From: Limnomonas spitsbergensis
Taxonomy: Eukaryota > Chlorophyta > Chlorophyceae > Chlamydomonadales
Direction: 5' to 3'
DNA: 64,000 bases
Assembly (NCBI GenBank): GCA_037349105.1
Contig: JAYJMM010000093.1
Coordinates: forward strand, 1,674,001 to 1,738,000
Shown in pieces: positions 55,264 through 64,000 of this stretch. The notes below the pieces were generated by a model, which was not told the origin of the DNA, searched no databases, and worked only from the letters and a program-made list of their open reading frames with translations. Within the stretch, counting starts at the first letter, position 1, and each line of letters starts with the position of its first letter. A program made the translations under genes and the position numbers.

Positions 55264-55324
55264 GTCAGTGGAGCCCTGTCGTGTCCATGGACCAAAACAG
55301 GGGAATAAAGACGTTCAGCCGCAG

Positions 55325-55497
55325 CAAGCACAGCAGATGCTACCTCCCCCAGCGGTGCAGCACGCGGGGACAAGAGGACTTGTGACGACTGTCGAGTGAG
55401 TCTGGATGTGCGGCAGACCCGCTGCAACTACTGCATTAGCTGTTGCTGCCAGCGCTCCGACAAATGCGTAATGCCGGCGCACAGCCGGCAGAGGTAG
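55325..55497 (+). CDS. Possible Cys-rich terminal exon
   Basis: One frame gives RGDKRTCDDCRVSLDVRQTR, CNYCISCCCQRSDKCVMPAH, SRQR and TAG. Paired cysteines (C-x2-C, C-x2-C-x2-CCC, C) suggest a zinc-binding tail such as those at the ends of some transposases, but the family is not identifiable. It does not splice in phase to the preceding candidate exon. Confidence 0.3.
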
Positions 55498-55699
55498 GAG
55501 GGCCAAATGTCAGAGGAAAAGGAGCAACGGGCGCAGCAGGTGCAGGGGGGTCAGCGGCAAGGCACGGACACAGCATACCGCCTGCCCTCCCTCCTGGCCA
55601 GCCGACGGGCTTGCCTCATGGCAAGGCATGGGGCTTGCCGCCTGGTCAGCCATCTAGCTTGCAGACGGGCATGTCTGCTTCCCTGCTGTCTGGCCTGCT

Positions 55700-56090
55700 T
55701 TTAAGTGTGGCATCTGGCCAGGTTTGGGGTGCGTCGCCTCGCCAGCTCTCGGGCATGCCGCCAGGGCCGCCTGTTGGGCAGTCAATGGGCCTGCCTGCTG
55801 CCCAGCTATCTGGCCTGCCGCCGGGGCTGCCTTCTGGCCTAATTTGGGGCGCGTCGCCTCGGCAGCTCTCGGGCCTGCCGTGGGGGCCGCCTGCTGGGCA
55901 GTCAATGGGCCTGCCTGCTGCCCTGCTGTCTGGCCTGCCGCCGGGGCTGCATGATGGTCATGTGTGGGGCACGTCGCCTCACCAGCCCTCAGGCCTGCCA
56001 CCGGGCCTTCCTGCTTCTGGCCAGCTGTGGCGCCTGCCGTCTGGCCTTCCTGCTTCCAAGCCATTAAGCGTGTCTCCTGGCCAGCCTCCG
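55700..56090 (+). repeat. ~120-bp repeat, about 3 copies
   Basis: GGGGCGCGTCGCCTCGGCAG, CAGTCAATGGGCCTGCCTG and CTGGCCTGCCGCCGGGGCTG recur with a 120-bp period. A 253-codon plus frame (55,443-56,204) reads through it as a Pro/Gly/Leu-rich 40-residue repeat; I treat this as a repeat artefact, although a low-complexity coding exon is possible. Confidence 0.75.
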
Positions 56091-56099
56091 GGCCTTTGC

Positions 56100-56814
56100 C
56101 TTCAGCTCGCCACAAGCCCCGTCAACGTGGACACGGGGAAGAGGTGGCCTGTTGGACCAGAGAAGGAGGGTGTGGGAAAGAGGCAATTTCCCCGGAACCC
56201 CTAAACATTTGTGCCTCTTCATGCTTGGTACCCAACTCAATGCTGCGGCTGAACGGGTCTTATTTTAGCTGGGGATTTACTTGTTATTCGAGCGGGAGGG
56301 GGGCGTATTACATCTTCTGGGACAGCTGCCTCTAGCTGATATTCACTTAACAATTGTCATTTACTGTTGGGGATTTGTTTATTATTTGGGCAGGGGAACC
56401 GGGGGGGCATCCTTCACTCAGTTACAAGCAGCTGGGGAACCAGGGCAGATGCAGCAGGGGAGGCTGGCTGCACCGAAGGCAATGCAGTTGATGACTCTTC
56501 TTAGCAGTTTACTGCTAGGCTGCCAGGGTATGTAGCTCAGACCCCCACTGTGTCGTTTAGACCCCCCCCCACATGCGGTGTAGTTGAGCCAAGACTCCCC
56601 TGTTTAGTTGACGCTCCCCATCCCCCCGGTGTGAGAAACAGCATCACGCCCTCACCGGCTACCGTTCTTTTTGAAGGGAACAGTACTTGCGGATGTGTAG
56701 GCTCACCTGTCACAAGTCCCCTCCTTCCCTTCCCCCTCATCAGCAACTTCTAGGCCGGATGCCAGTATGTGTGGGCAGTCAATGGGCCTGCCAGCAGCTA
56801 GCGGACGTTAAGTA
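56100..56814. other. Unassigned sequence inside the inverted-repeat segment
   Basis: GGGGATTTACTTGTTATT and GGGGATTTGTTTATTATT are related copies at about 56,272 and 56,369. No gene is recognised. Confidence 0.4.
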
Positions 56815-58203
56815 GCCCGACCGGGGGCTGCCCCTTCCCATCACAGCGGCTGCGAATCTTGGGGACACCACCCTGATCGTGAACAGGTCACGCATGACAA
56901 GGTCCTGCATGCAGCCATGCCACAAATTCCTGATTCTACTGAACGACAACAGATCTGCCCCACCAACCCTGCTATCGTATCCTGCCAGAATATCCCTAGA
57001 CAGCACTTGCTCTGATGACATTGGGTCTCTGGACAGGGCTGGCCCTTCCAAAATCTTCTCAGAGAGCCAATATTTCTTCACTAAGAAAACCGTTCGAGAT
57101 CCCTGCTTAGAATGTAGACCAGTTGACCTGTTGACAATGTATGTCGCTGGACGCGTCATATAAAGAAATGAAGCTGCAGTGTCGGGGCTAAGAACTGCGC
57201 AAGCAGAAAAGCTGCGCAAGCTTAGGAAAATAATTATAACAGTAACAAAGACACCCTTTCATTTAGAAAAGTGCTGTGACTTCAGGAATATGATAGATTC
57301 CTGGTCACTGCTGTTGAGACTCGAATTCCCAGCTGTAAACCTGGGAATCAGTCGATGTATTTAAGATAAGTATCCCCTGGACTACTTACCTGACTATTCT
57401 CTACTGTTGACAAGATTGCCTGATGGGTCGACCCTTCCGAAGGTGACTGTAGCAGCAGTTGAAGATGTAGTACACTGATGACAGGGTACGATGATCTTCA
57501 GTGGGAAGTCGCTTGTAGGCGATCTTCAGATGGGGAGACTCGCTTGATGATCTATCAGGGAGTCGACTTGAAGCCTCTGGACTGGCTGTTGATGAAGAGT
57601 TGATGAAGTTGGTGGTGATAAACCAGCTGGAAGGCTGGAGAATGCCTGATAAAGGCCGAAATATCAAGAGAAGACCTTCAAGGCTAAGCAGTGTTTGTGC
57701 TTGCTTAGACTGAAAGGGATCGAACAGTTTTAGTGCTTGTTCTGTTTGGTGGTTCGATACTCGAGCAGTGTTTGTGCTTGCTCAAGTAAAGTGAGCAGTG
57801 TTTGTGCTTGCTCGATGAGGAGTGACTATGCAACTTCAGATTAAAGGGTGATTACGAAATCAGGGCTTCAAGTAAGAAAGAAATAGTGGCTGCATACTCT
57901 TCATCAGACACTAAGAAGGAGCAAAAAGTGTGAAACACACACTTCTCTTGTTCTACAGAGAATTCACACAAGTGTAACTGCAACAGCAGCACTGTACACA
58001 GGGTTCGACTACAGGAATCCATAACAAGGAACTGATAATTCAGTAATACGCACGGTGCGCTAAAGCAGCATGACAGCAGCCTCTACCGATCCATCAGGCT
58101 TGTGGTTTTTTAGGTTTTGGTAATTTAGCACTCCCCAGGCTCACCCCAATATCGGGGCGGCAGCAAGCAGACATTACTCTTGCCGAATGCGAGTGAAAGA
58201 GCG
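56815..58203. repeat. Right arm of the inverted repeat, interrupted by a solo LTR
   Basis: 56815-57179 and 58076-58203 together are the inverted counterpart of 51799-52267. The two parts are split at a GCAG that is single in the left arm. Confidence 0.8.
57180..58075. mobile_element. Solo LTR of a retrotransposon, 896 bp
   Basis: The insertion begins TGTCGGGG and ends CATGACA (TG...CA with TGTC/GACA inverted termini) and is flanked by a 4-bp GCAG duplication (57176-57179 and 58076-58079). The empty site is preserved in the other inverted arm. It contains four GCAGTGTTTGTGCTTGCT repeats at about 57,690-57,810 and no coding capacity. Orientation and superfamily are undetermined. Confidence 0.8.
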
Positions 58204-58254
58204 ATATGACGATTGTACTGTGTACGACGACGACGATCAAGCTGTGACGACCAA

Positions 58255-58884
58255 CAGCCCGTTTCCGATTGACCCCGGAAAAAATTCAGCCAAATCGATC
58301 GACGGACCCCGGAAAAATTCCGGGGTGGTCGTTTCCGACTGATGTCATGAGACAGAATCTCGCGATTCCCCTTTTCTGTACGGTGTATTGTGCCGTCTTT
58401 CTTTTGGTGTGTCATATTTTGCTGCTGCTGCTGCTGTCCATTAGGACCAAGACGATAGGACGATAGGACCAAGACGATAGGGTTCTTGAGGCCGTTCAAA
58501 GAGAACTGCGTCTGTTGAGGCTCCCAAGCATTCTGATACGGTTTGTGGCCAGGATCGTCCCAGCCATCGCCGCCTCCACGGCCCAGCATCGCATCATCAT
58601 CCGGATCATCTATGGCAGTCGGCGCGATACCAATAAGCACTATAGGGCAGTCAGCGCGATATCAGCAGAAGAATTCATTCTAATTTCTAAGGGCCTTGCC
58701 AGGCAGGTGGACAACGGAAACACCCCGGAATTTTTCCAAGGAGGGGGGGGGGTCCCCCGGCCGGAAAAGAAGCCGATGCCGTACATAAAGGTACGGCATC
58801 CATGCGCCCCGGAACTTTTCCGGGGTGCCCGTTTCACCTCGGAAAGACCCCGGAACTTTTCCGGGGTCAATCGGAAACGGGCTG
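58255..58884. mobile_element. 630-bp foldback element with CCCCGGAAAA repeats
   Basis: CAGCCCGTTTCCGATTGACC plus CCGGAAAA at 58255-58282 is the complement of the sequence ending at 58884. CAA flanks both ends (58252-58254 and 58885-58887), a possible 3-bp target duplication. Inner palindromes CCCCGGAAAAATTCCGGGG and GAACTTTTCCGGGG recur near each end, and CCGTACATAAAGGTACGG forms a hairpin. Confidence 0.7.
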
Positions 58885-58889
58885 CAAGA

Positions 58890-60400
58890 CACCGCCCCGA
58901 TATGTGTGACGACCGGTACTCCGAAACGAAATAGATTGTACGCCGGATTCCCATCAGTTTTGCGTGCGCTTTTGAACGTCGAAGTTCTCGTTCGTGCCTG
59001 CACCGTAAGGCTCCATTCGAATTCCATTCACGCACGACGGTCATCAGTTATAGCCGTGCTTTTGGGGCAGCCCCCAAGTGACGCGCATGCCCTGAATCTT
59101 GAGAAAGAAAAGGAAAAGAGAACGCCGTGCGGCGTGGATTTATGGAAGTACAAGCTAACGAGACGCCCAAGCCCCGGTCTGTAAACCCGTCCTAGAAGGC
59201 CAATCGAAGGTCAATGGGAGTATGGGACAAGGGTGGGTCAGTAAGAACAGGGGGAGACACCTACCGACAATATGTTTTCAGAACTTTTTTCAAGATAATG
59301 TCGAAAGCGATGGATGGAAATGCAGACTGGACAGCCTGACCGGGAAGTGTGAACGGAAAGCTGTTGAAGCAGAGTAGTAAGAGTACCATATATGGGAGGG
59401 GTGAAATACCAAAAACAGGAAAATGTGCGTGATGTCTATATAGAAAATGCCAGAGCAGCCAATGATGACTAAATGAACAAAGGGATGCGGGAAGAAGGGG
59501 TCAGCAGGAGGGGGTGGTGTCGGAGATGGAAGAGTAGGAAGAGGTTGTGGAGGAGTGGAGGGAAGAGGTGTCATGGTAGTAGGGGTAGAAAGGGTGAGAG
59601 GGTCCATCCAGCGGCGCGGAGGAAATGTACCAATTGTGCTTGCTGTGGGTTTGTTAGAAAGGCAGAATCGAAGATTGGTAGTAAAACCAAGTTCAAGATT
59701 GTGGATTCATTGTACAACGGTGCTGAAATGCAGAAGGTCAAGAAGGAGGGCAGAATTTGGTAAGCCGGGTGGGAGGAAAGCTGTGGAGATCGGCAATGGT
59801 CAGGCCTTTAACCAAGAGGAGGTCCGGTTCAAGGCGGCAGGGTGTGGCAGGGGGAAATCAGGCAGCATCCAATGCGGGATACATGTGCCGTAGACACACA
59901 GTAGGAGATATGTGGCATCCATAATTGTGATTTTGTGAACACATTGCTTGATTGTGGCGGCAGCCATGGTCGTCTCCAAAGCTTGCACTCTGAACCTAGT
60001 CAGACAGTGGCCTTTACCAGTATACAGTATACACTGCTGTCTGGCACATGTGCATGCAGCCCGTCTTGCGACTCTTGTCCCACCATACTTCGTCACGAGA
60101 ACACAATGAAACATGTTTGGCTCCCCACACAATCGTCTGGGGCGGGGTGGCGGGGGCCTCTTGGTTCATAAGCCCAAAGTCGGTCATGATTTGATACCTG
60201 TTTGTCCAGGGGGGAAATGGTCCAGTGGTGAAAGGCTGGTGGCATCCATACCCAGAGGTAGAGGTATCGAACCCACCACACGATCTCCTCTCTCTCCCCG
60301 ACTAGAGCGCCGTGTTCCATGTTCCTGCCCCCTCACATAGGAGGGTGGCATGGCTGCACCATGGCCCAGGCTGTGCATGGTACCTGATTGAGCTTACTCA
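58890..60400. other. Unassigned region
   Basis: No gene is recognised; a Pro/Thr-rich minus frame at 59,290-59,607 is of low complexity. At about 60,205-60,290 the minus strand contains GGTTCGATACC, a match to the pol III B box, in a tRNA-like context (CAGAGGTAGAGGTATCG on the plus strand), so a decayed tRNA-derived SINE is possible. Confidence 0.4.
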
Positions 60401-60460
60401 TTCCCTACCAGCCCCACGTGGCCGAGCGTTCAGCAGGGCCCAGCGGGTATCAGGGTTACC
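60357..60460. repeat. Copy of the 2.1-kb palindrome arm fused to a LINE-type tail
   Basis: CATTCCCTACCAGCCCCACG then TGGCCGAGCGTTCAGCAGGG matches the left arm at 2119-2155; the complement of 60,357-60,405 matches 2,200-2,245 (ACCATGCACAGCCTGGG). The tail GCAGGGCCCAGCGG resembles the LINE 3' end. Confidence 0.6.
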
Positions 60461-60517
60461 CCGTACCGTATCCGGAACTACCGTATTGTCCATTTTCTTA
60501 CTAGCCCATCCCATTAT

Positions 60518-60592
60518 GTCCGTACCGTACCGTACCGCACCGTACCGTACCGTACCCGAACCGTACCATTTGACCGTACCGTATTCCGTACC
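60518..60592 (+). repeat. CGTAC pentamer simple repeat
   Basis: About ten CGTAC units with interruptions (CGCAC, CCGAAC), preceded and followed by degenerate ACCGTATCCGG units from 60,465. Confidence 0.9.
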
Positions 60593-60691
60593 AGGTTATT
60601 ACCCTGGCGGGTATGCACTGTTCTAAACCCGTTTGCCCAGTGGTGCTCCCTGAAAGTTGGTTTTGTGCGCACTTCACATACCAATGTCATA

Positions 60692-60790
60692 ATGGCATAC
60701 CACCTCTGGGCCCTGCTCAAAAGGCTCGGCCGCGCAGGCGCCCAACTGTCCCGTTGGAAGAAAAGAAACTTCAGGGAAGAGGGAAAGAAG
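60692..60790 (-). mobile_element. LINE 3' tail fragment
   Basis: Antisense match to the LINE tail: CACCTCTGGGCCCTGCTC, GGCTCGGCCGCGCAGGCGCC, CAACTG, then AGAAAAGAAACT. Confidence 0.6.
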
Positions 60791-60863
60791 GAGAAGGACA
60801 CTTCACATACACCGAAAGACGGAAATAGTTGGCATTACTACATTCCATTACTTTCCATACTTC

Positions 60864-60991
60864 ATTGACTTGTTGGATTGAAACCTTAAAACCCACTGGG
60901 GCCCAGAGGTGTAACGTCATTGACTTGTTGGATTGAAACCTTAAAACCCACTGGGGCCCAGAGGTGTAACGTCATTGACTTGTTGGATTGG
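60864..60991 (+). mobile_element. Two serial LINE tail insertions at one target
   Basis: The 29-base target TTGTTGGATTGAAACC ... CCCACTG alternates with the 26-base tail GGGCCCAGAGGTGTAACGTC then ATTGAC, giving a 55-bp unit present twice and a third partial target (60980-60990). The original site TTCATTGACTTG already contains the tail's last bases (CATTGAC). Confidence 0.7.
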
Positions 60992-61838
60992 TCATTTCCT
61001 TCTCCTTTTTACGTCTGTTCCTTTCCATCCACCTCCATAGACGTCGTCACCTTCTTTACCTTTCGACCAGACAGCCGGGCACCCACGCTGCTGAGCTTTT
61101 CAGCATGGCCCGTAGGTGTTACGTCATTGGCATTTCATTCCTTGTTTCCAGAATGTTACGTAAGCGAATGGGACTTTCACACGTTAACCATCAACTCATG
61201 CACATAGCCGGGGGTGATCAATAAAACCCCAACGGGGAGGAGTCACGCAAGTTCACTGCAGGCATTGCACTAAATGATTGCCGTACGGGAGACAGGAGAC
61301 ACAGGACAGGGTCTGAAAACATTCATAAGGCAATGCTGAAAGCTAATTTATCGGTATTGATGAGCAGAGACACCAAAGCCAGCAGTGAGAAAAAGGTAAA
61401 AATTAAAAGCCGTCTTGGTTGCTGCTCCCCAGCACTGGCCCAATTGCCATGAGCTGAGCGCCCTGCTCCCAGACCCCCCTTCCAAACCTTGGATCAGGTA
61501 AAAGGGTTAAAAGTGTGCACCCAGGCAGCTTTATTTAAGCAGGGCCCAGAGGTGTAACGTCATTTACCCTCCCTAAGCAGGTGCAACCTCACAACCTCCA
61601 GACTGGTCCATGCGAAAAGAGTGATGGCAGCACCGGCAATAAAATATTACACAAAGAACGAAACCTGCTGCAAAAAAGAACCGTTGATGGAACAACCCGT
61701 GCAACTCAGGGGTGTAAATGTAGGGATAGCGGTTATTTGAAAGTAACAGCACATTGGATGCAAGAATGAGGCGAGGGCAGTTACTTGAAAGTAACAGCTG
61801 TCATCAGACAGGAGCCACACCACGTGGACCTGTCACAC
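60992..61838. other. Region with LINE tails, otherwise unassigned
   Basis: Tails at about 61,085-61,130 (CAGCATGGCCCGTAGGTG) and 61,531-61,566 (AGCAGGGCCCAGAGGTGT). A short repeat with GTTACTTGAAAGTAACAGC, palindromic TTACTTTCAAGTAA-like, occurs at about 61,730 and 61,780. No gene is recognised. Confidence 0.4.
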
Positions 61839-61839
61839 A

Positions 61840-61907
61840 CACGCAGAGCAGCCATTTCAGCATGGCCCAGCGGTGTGACGTCATTAACACGCACGCAGAG
61901 CAGCCAT
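61840..61907 (+). mobile_element. 36-bp LINE tail insertion with 16-bp target duplication
   Basis: CACGCAGAGCAGCCAT occurs at 61840-61855 and 61892-61907. Between them lie 36 bases of LINE 3' tail (CAGCATGGCCCAGCGGTGTG then ACGTCATTAAC). Confidence 0.8.
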
Positions 61908-62830
61908 CATTAGAGGATATAAAGGACCTGTAGATAACATGTTTAAAAGCCGAGGACAATCAAAACACGGACGTTCAATTTGGAGCACTTGTCAAAGCTT
62001 GAGGTGCGTTCGCTTCTCGGCCCGTAGACAGTGAGGCACCGAAGCAGCATGCCACACATAGCCATGCTGTAAGATGCAAAGGAACAGAGGGAGGACAGGG
62101 CCGTTCAGGGACATGAACAAGACACTGCTTTTAGGCAGTTGAAGCACATCTGCCCCCTCTTGGATCGACTCAGGTAAAGGTTTGGGCTTTGCGCCCTTTT
62201 CTGCCCCTCTGTTGTCCACATAATGTGAACACATAATTGGCGTTCACACCCACAAGCTAACGATGTTCACACTATCAAGCACGCAAACACGCACGCACGC
62301 ACACACCAACCCCCCAAAACAAATACATTTGTGAGAGAAACTCCCACGCCATCCCGCCGCAAATCTGCGAGTGGCAAAATAACCATGCAAGCCGACGCGC
62401 GCCACCCTAAACAAAAAACAGTAGTGGTACTGGGGAAACAGGGTTCGGATGGGTTACAACCTTTGTGAAGTGTGAACAAAAAATAATACACCTACAGGTA
62501 ATGCGATCAAACGGGGGGGGAAGCTGATAGAGGCCGCAAATGGACAGCGGCGTCGTTCCCGCGTTGACGAGTTGGGGGGTCTGGAAACTCCGGGAGTAAA
62601 GGGAGCAGTCACAGCTCCCTTGGCTCCGAAACCCTCAAGGTGCTGCGTTGACCGGGGTTCGGACGAAACGGCACACAGTTCCCCTGTGAAGGGCCATCTA
62701 CACGGCCTCCTGACATCGATCACACACCTCTTAAGGTCACTGCAGGTGCAGCTCCCACAAGCAGTCTATACCGATAGCTGCTGACGGCACGCGTGTTCAA
62801 ACAGTCAGGACTGAGGCTACGGACACTAAC
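61908..62830. other. Unassigned region
   Basis: No gene or element is recognised. CACGCACGCACGCACACAC-type simple sequence lies at about 62,285, and an imperfect inverted pair (GGAGTAAAGGGAGCAGTC) near 62,600. Confidence 0.35.
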
Positions 62831-62999
62831 GGGCCTTGAGACAGACAGGCAGGGCCAGAATCATCCACAGACAGGCAGGCCCAGGCCTTTCCACAGAAAG
62901 ACAGGCCCAGGCCTTTGCACATACGGGCATTTGCACGCACGAGGTACCGCTTCCGGTCATTCTGGTCAATGCCTCCTGCTTCTGGACATGGTTGGCGGC

Positions 63000-63856
63000 C
63001 AGGCAGATTGCTATGGCCTTGCCTTGCCCTCCAGCTCCTTGCCTTGCCATCCAGCTCCCAGCCTCACTCCTTCTGTTTGACCTGGTGCGCAGCCTGGCAG
63101 GGCAGATTGCTATGGCCTTGCTTTGCCCTCCAGCTCCTTGCCTTGCCCTCCAGCTCCCGGCCTCATTACTTCTATTTGACCTAGTGCGCAGCCTGGAAGG
63201 GCAGATTGTTATGGCCTTGCCTTGCCCTCCCGCTCCTGGCCTGGCCCGCCAGCTCTTGGCCTCTCTTTTCCGTCTACTTGACCTGTGCAGCCAGATAGTC
63301 CTGGATAGTGACGGCCTGGCCTGGCCTTCCAGCTCCTGGCCTCTCATTCCTGACGCGCAGCCAGGCAGTCTAGGTAGTGATGGCCTTGCCATGCCTGCCA
63401 GCTCCTGGCCTTGCCCTCCAGCTCGTTGCTTCTCATTCCTCTTCTTTACCAGGTGGACGGCCTAGCAGGGTAGATTGTGATGGCCTTGCATTGCCTTCCA
63501 GCTCCTGGCCTTGCCTTCCAGCTCCCGGCCTCTCATTCCTCTACTTGACCTGGTGCGCGGCCAGGAAGGCTTGAGTGTGACGGCCTTGCCTGGCCTTCCA
63601 GCTCCTTGCCTGGCCTTCCAGTTCCTTGCCTGGCCTTCCAGCTCCTCGCCTCTCATTCCTCTACTTGACCTGGTGCGCGGCCAGGTTGTGCAGATTGTGA
63701 TGGCCTAGCCTAGCCTCTCTCATTCCTCTACTTGACCTGGTGCGCGGCCAGGAATGCTAGAGTGTGACGGCCTTGCCTGGCTTTCCAGCTCCTGGCCTCG
63801 CCTTCCAGCTCCTCGCCTTGCCCTCCAGCTCCTGGCCTCTCATTCCTCTACTTGAC
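63000..63856 (-). repeat. ~105-bp array of exon-end copies with donor (about 8)
   Basis: On the minus strand GGCAAGGCC(A/G)TCAC...CTGGCCGCGCACCAG|GTCAAGTAGAGG is followed by GAGCTGGA(A/G)GGCMAGGC sequence and then repeats. Donor-equivalent positions (plus-strand GACCTGGTGCGC) lie near 63,735, 63,665, 63,545, 63,446, 63,350, 63,279, 63,178 and 63,075, growing more diverged with distance from the exon. Confidence 0.85.
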
Positions 63857-64000
63857 CTGGTGCGCGGCCAGGTAGTCCTGGATGGTGATGGCCTTGCCAT
63901 TGAGCAGGGTCCTGAACGTTGTCTTCCAGCTCTTGCAGCTGCCCTGCCCCGCGCGCTCCTCCGCGTCAGAGGGCTTCAGGCGGGACCCACGGGTGTAGCC
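63857..64000 (-). CDS. 3' part of an exon of an unidentified gene (runs off the window)
   Basis: The minus strand reads GYTRGSRLKPSDAEERAGQG, SCKSWKTTFRTLLNGKAITI and QDYLAAHQ, then CAG|GTCAAG. The 48 codons are open and non-repetitive and end at a donor which is the first member of a decaying array of copies. No family is recognised; KAITIQDYLAAHQ looks like a helix-rich linker. Frame and reality are supported by the array polarity and the splice site. Confidence 0.6.

Noticed and set aside
52940..55399. Frames of 470-704 codons over the C-rich array
   Set aside because: CCCCCTG heptamer translation in every frame; no codon or composition sign of a protein.
60205..60290. tRNA gene
   Set aside because: There is a B-box match on the minus strand but no plausible acceptor stem or anticodon arm; at best a decayed tRNA-derived SINE.

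Overview
This is nuclear DNA of a eukaryote, most likely a green alga or prasinophyte. The genes are split by spliceosomal introns with algal-style GTGNGN donors and CAG acceptors. Plant-type telomere-like CCCTAAA heptamers are scattered inside introns. A 3'-truncated non-LTR retrotransposon and several MITEs are present. No operons, ribosome-binding sites, CRISPR arrays or bacterial genes are seen. Cymbomonas-like prasinophytes are a guess at the source, not a result.

Layout. 1-3.36 kb: repeats, MITEs and weak reading frames. 3.36-19.69 kb: one enormous array of a 27-bp unit (about 600 copies) containing a recent higher-order duplication of about 4.68 kb. 19.7-25.5 kb: diverged 71-bp and ~125-bp repeats, a long imperfect hairpin, a MITE and short retrotransposon 3' tails. 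26.28-43.72 kb, plus strand: the main gene, which I model as 13 exons encoding a 455-residue tetratricopeptide (kinesin-light-chain-like) protein with every splice phase compatible. 44.27-45.66 kb, minus strand: the 3' part of a dead LINE. 47.55-50.59 kb, minus strand: a two-exon gene for a Ser-rich protein of unknown function (~517 residues) whose intron holds a TTA-flanked MITE. 51.80-58.20 kb: a segment bounded by inverted repeats of about 470-490 bp, holding a small two-exon gene and a C-rich array; one arm is split by a solo LTR. 58.25-62.8 kb: a foldback element, simple repeats and LINE-tail insertions. 62.9-64.0 kb, minus strand: the 3' end of an exon of a gene running off the window, followed by copies of its own end.

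The unifying observation is that most introns here carry tandem, decaying copies of the neighbouring exon-intron junction. Upstream of an exon, the repeat unit is intron end + acceptor + first part of the exon. Downstream of an exon, it is last part of the exon + donor + start of the intron. In the TPR gene this is visible in 10 of 12 introns, around the start codon and after the stop codon. It recurs in the other three genes of the window. The real exon can be told from its decoys because it is the array-end copy with an open, phase-compatible frame. This looks like a pervasive intron-growth process acting by tandem duplication of exon edges.

Very long reading frames (up to ~2,100 codons) inside the arrays are artefacts of stop-free repeat units and are not annotated as genes.
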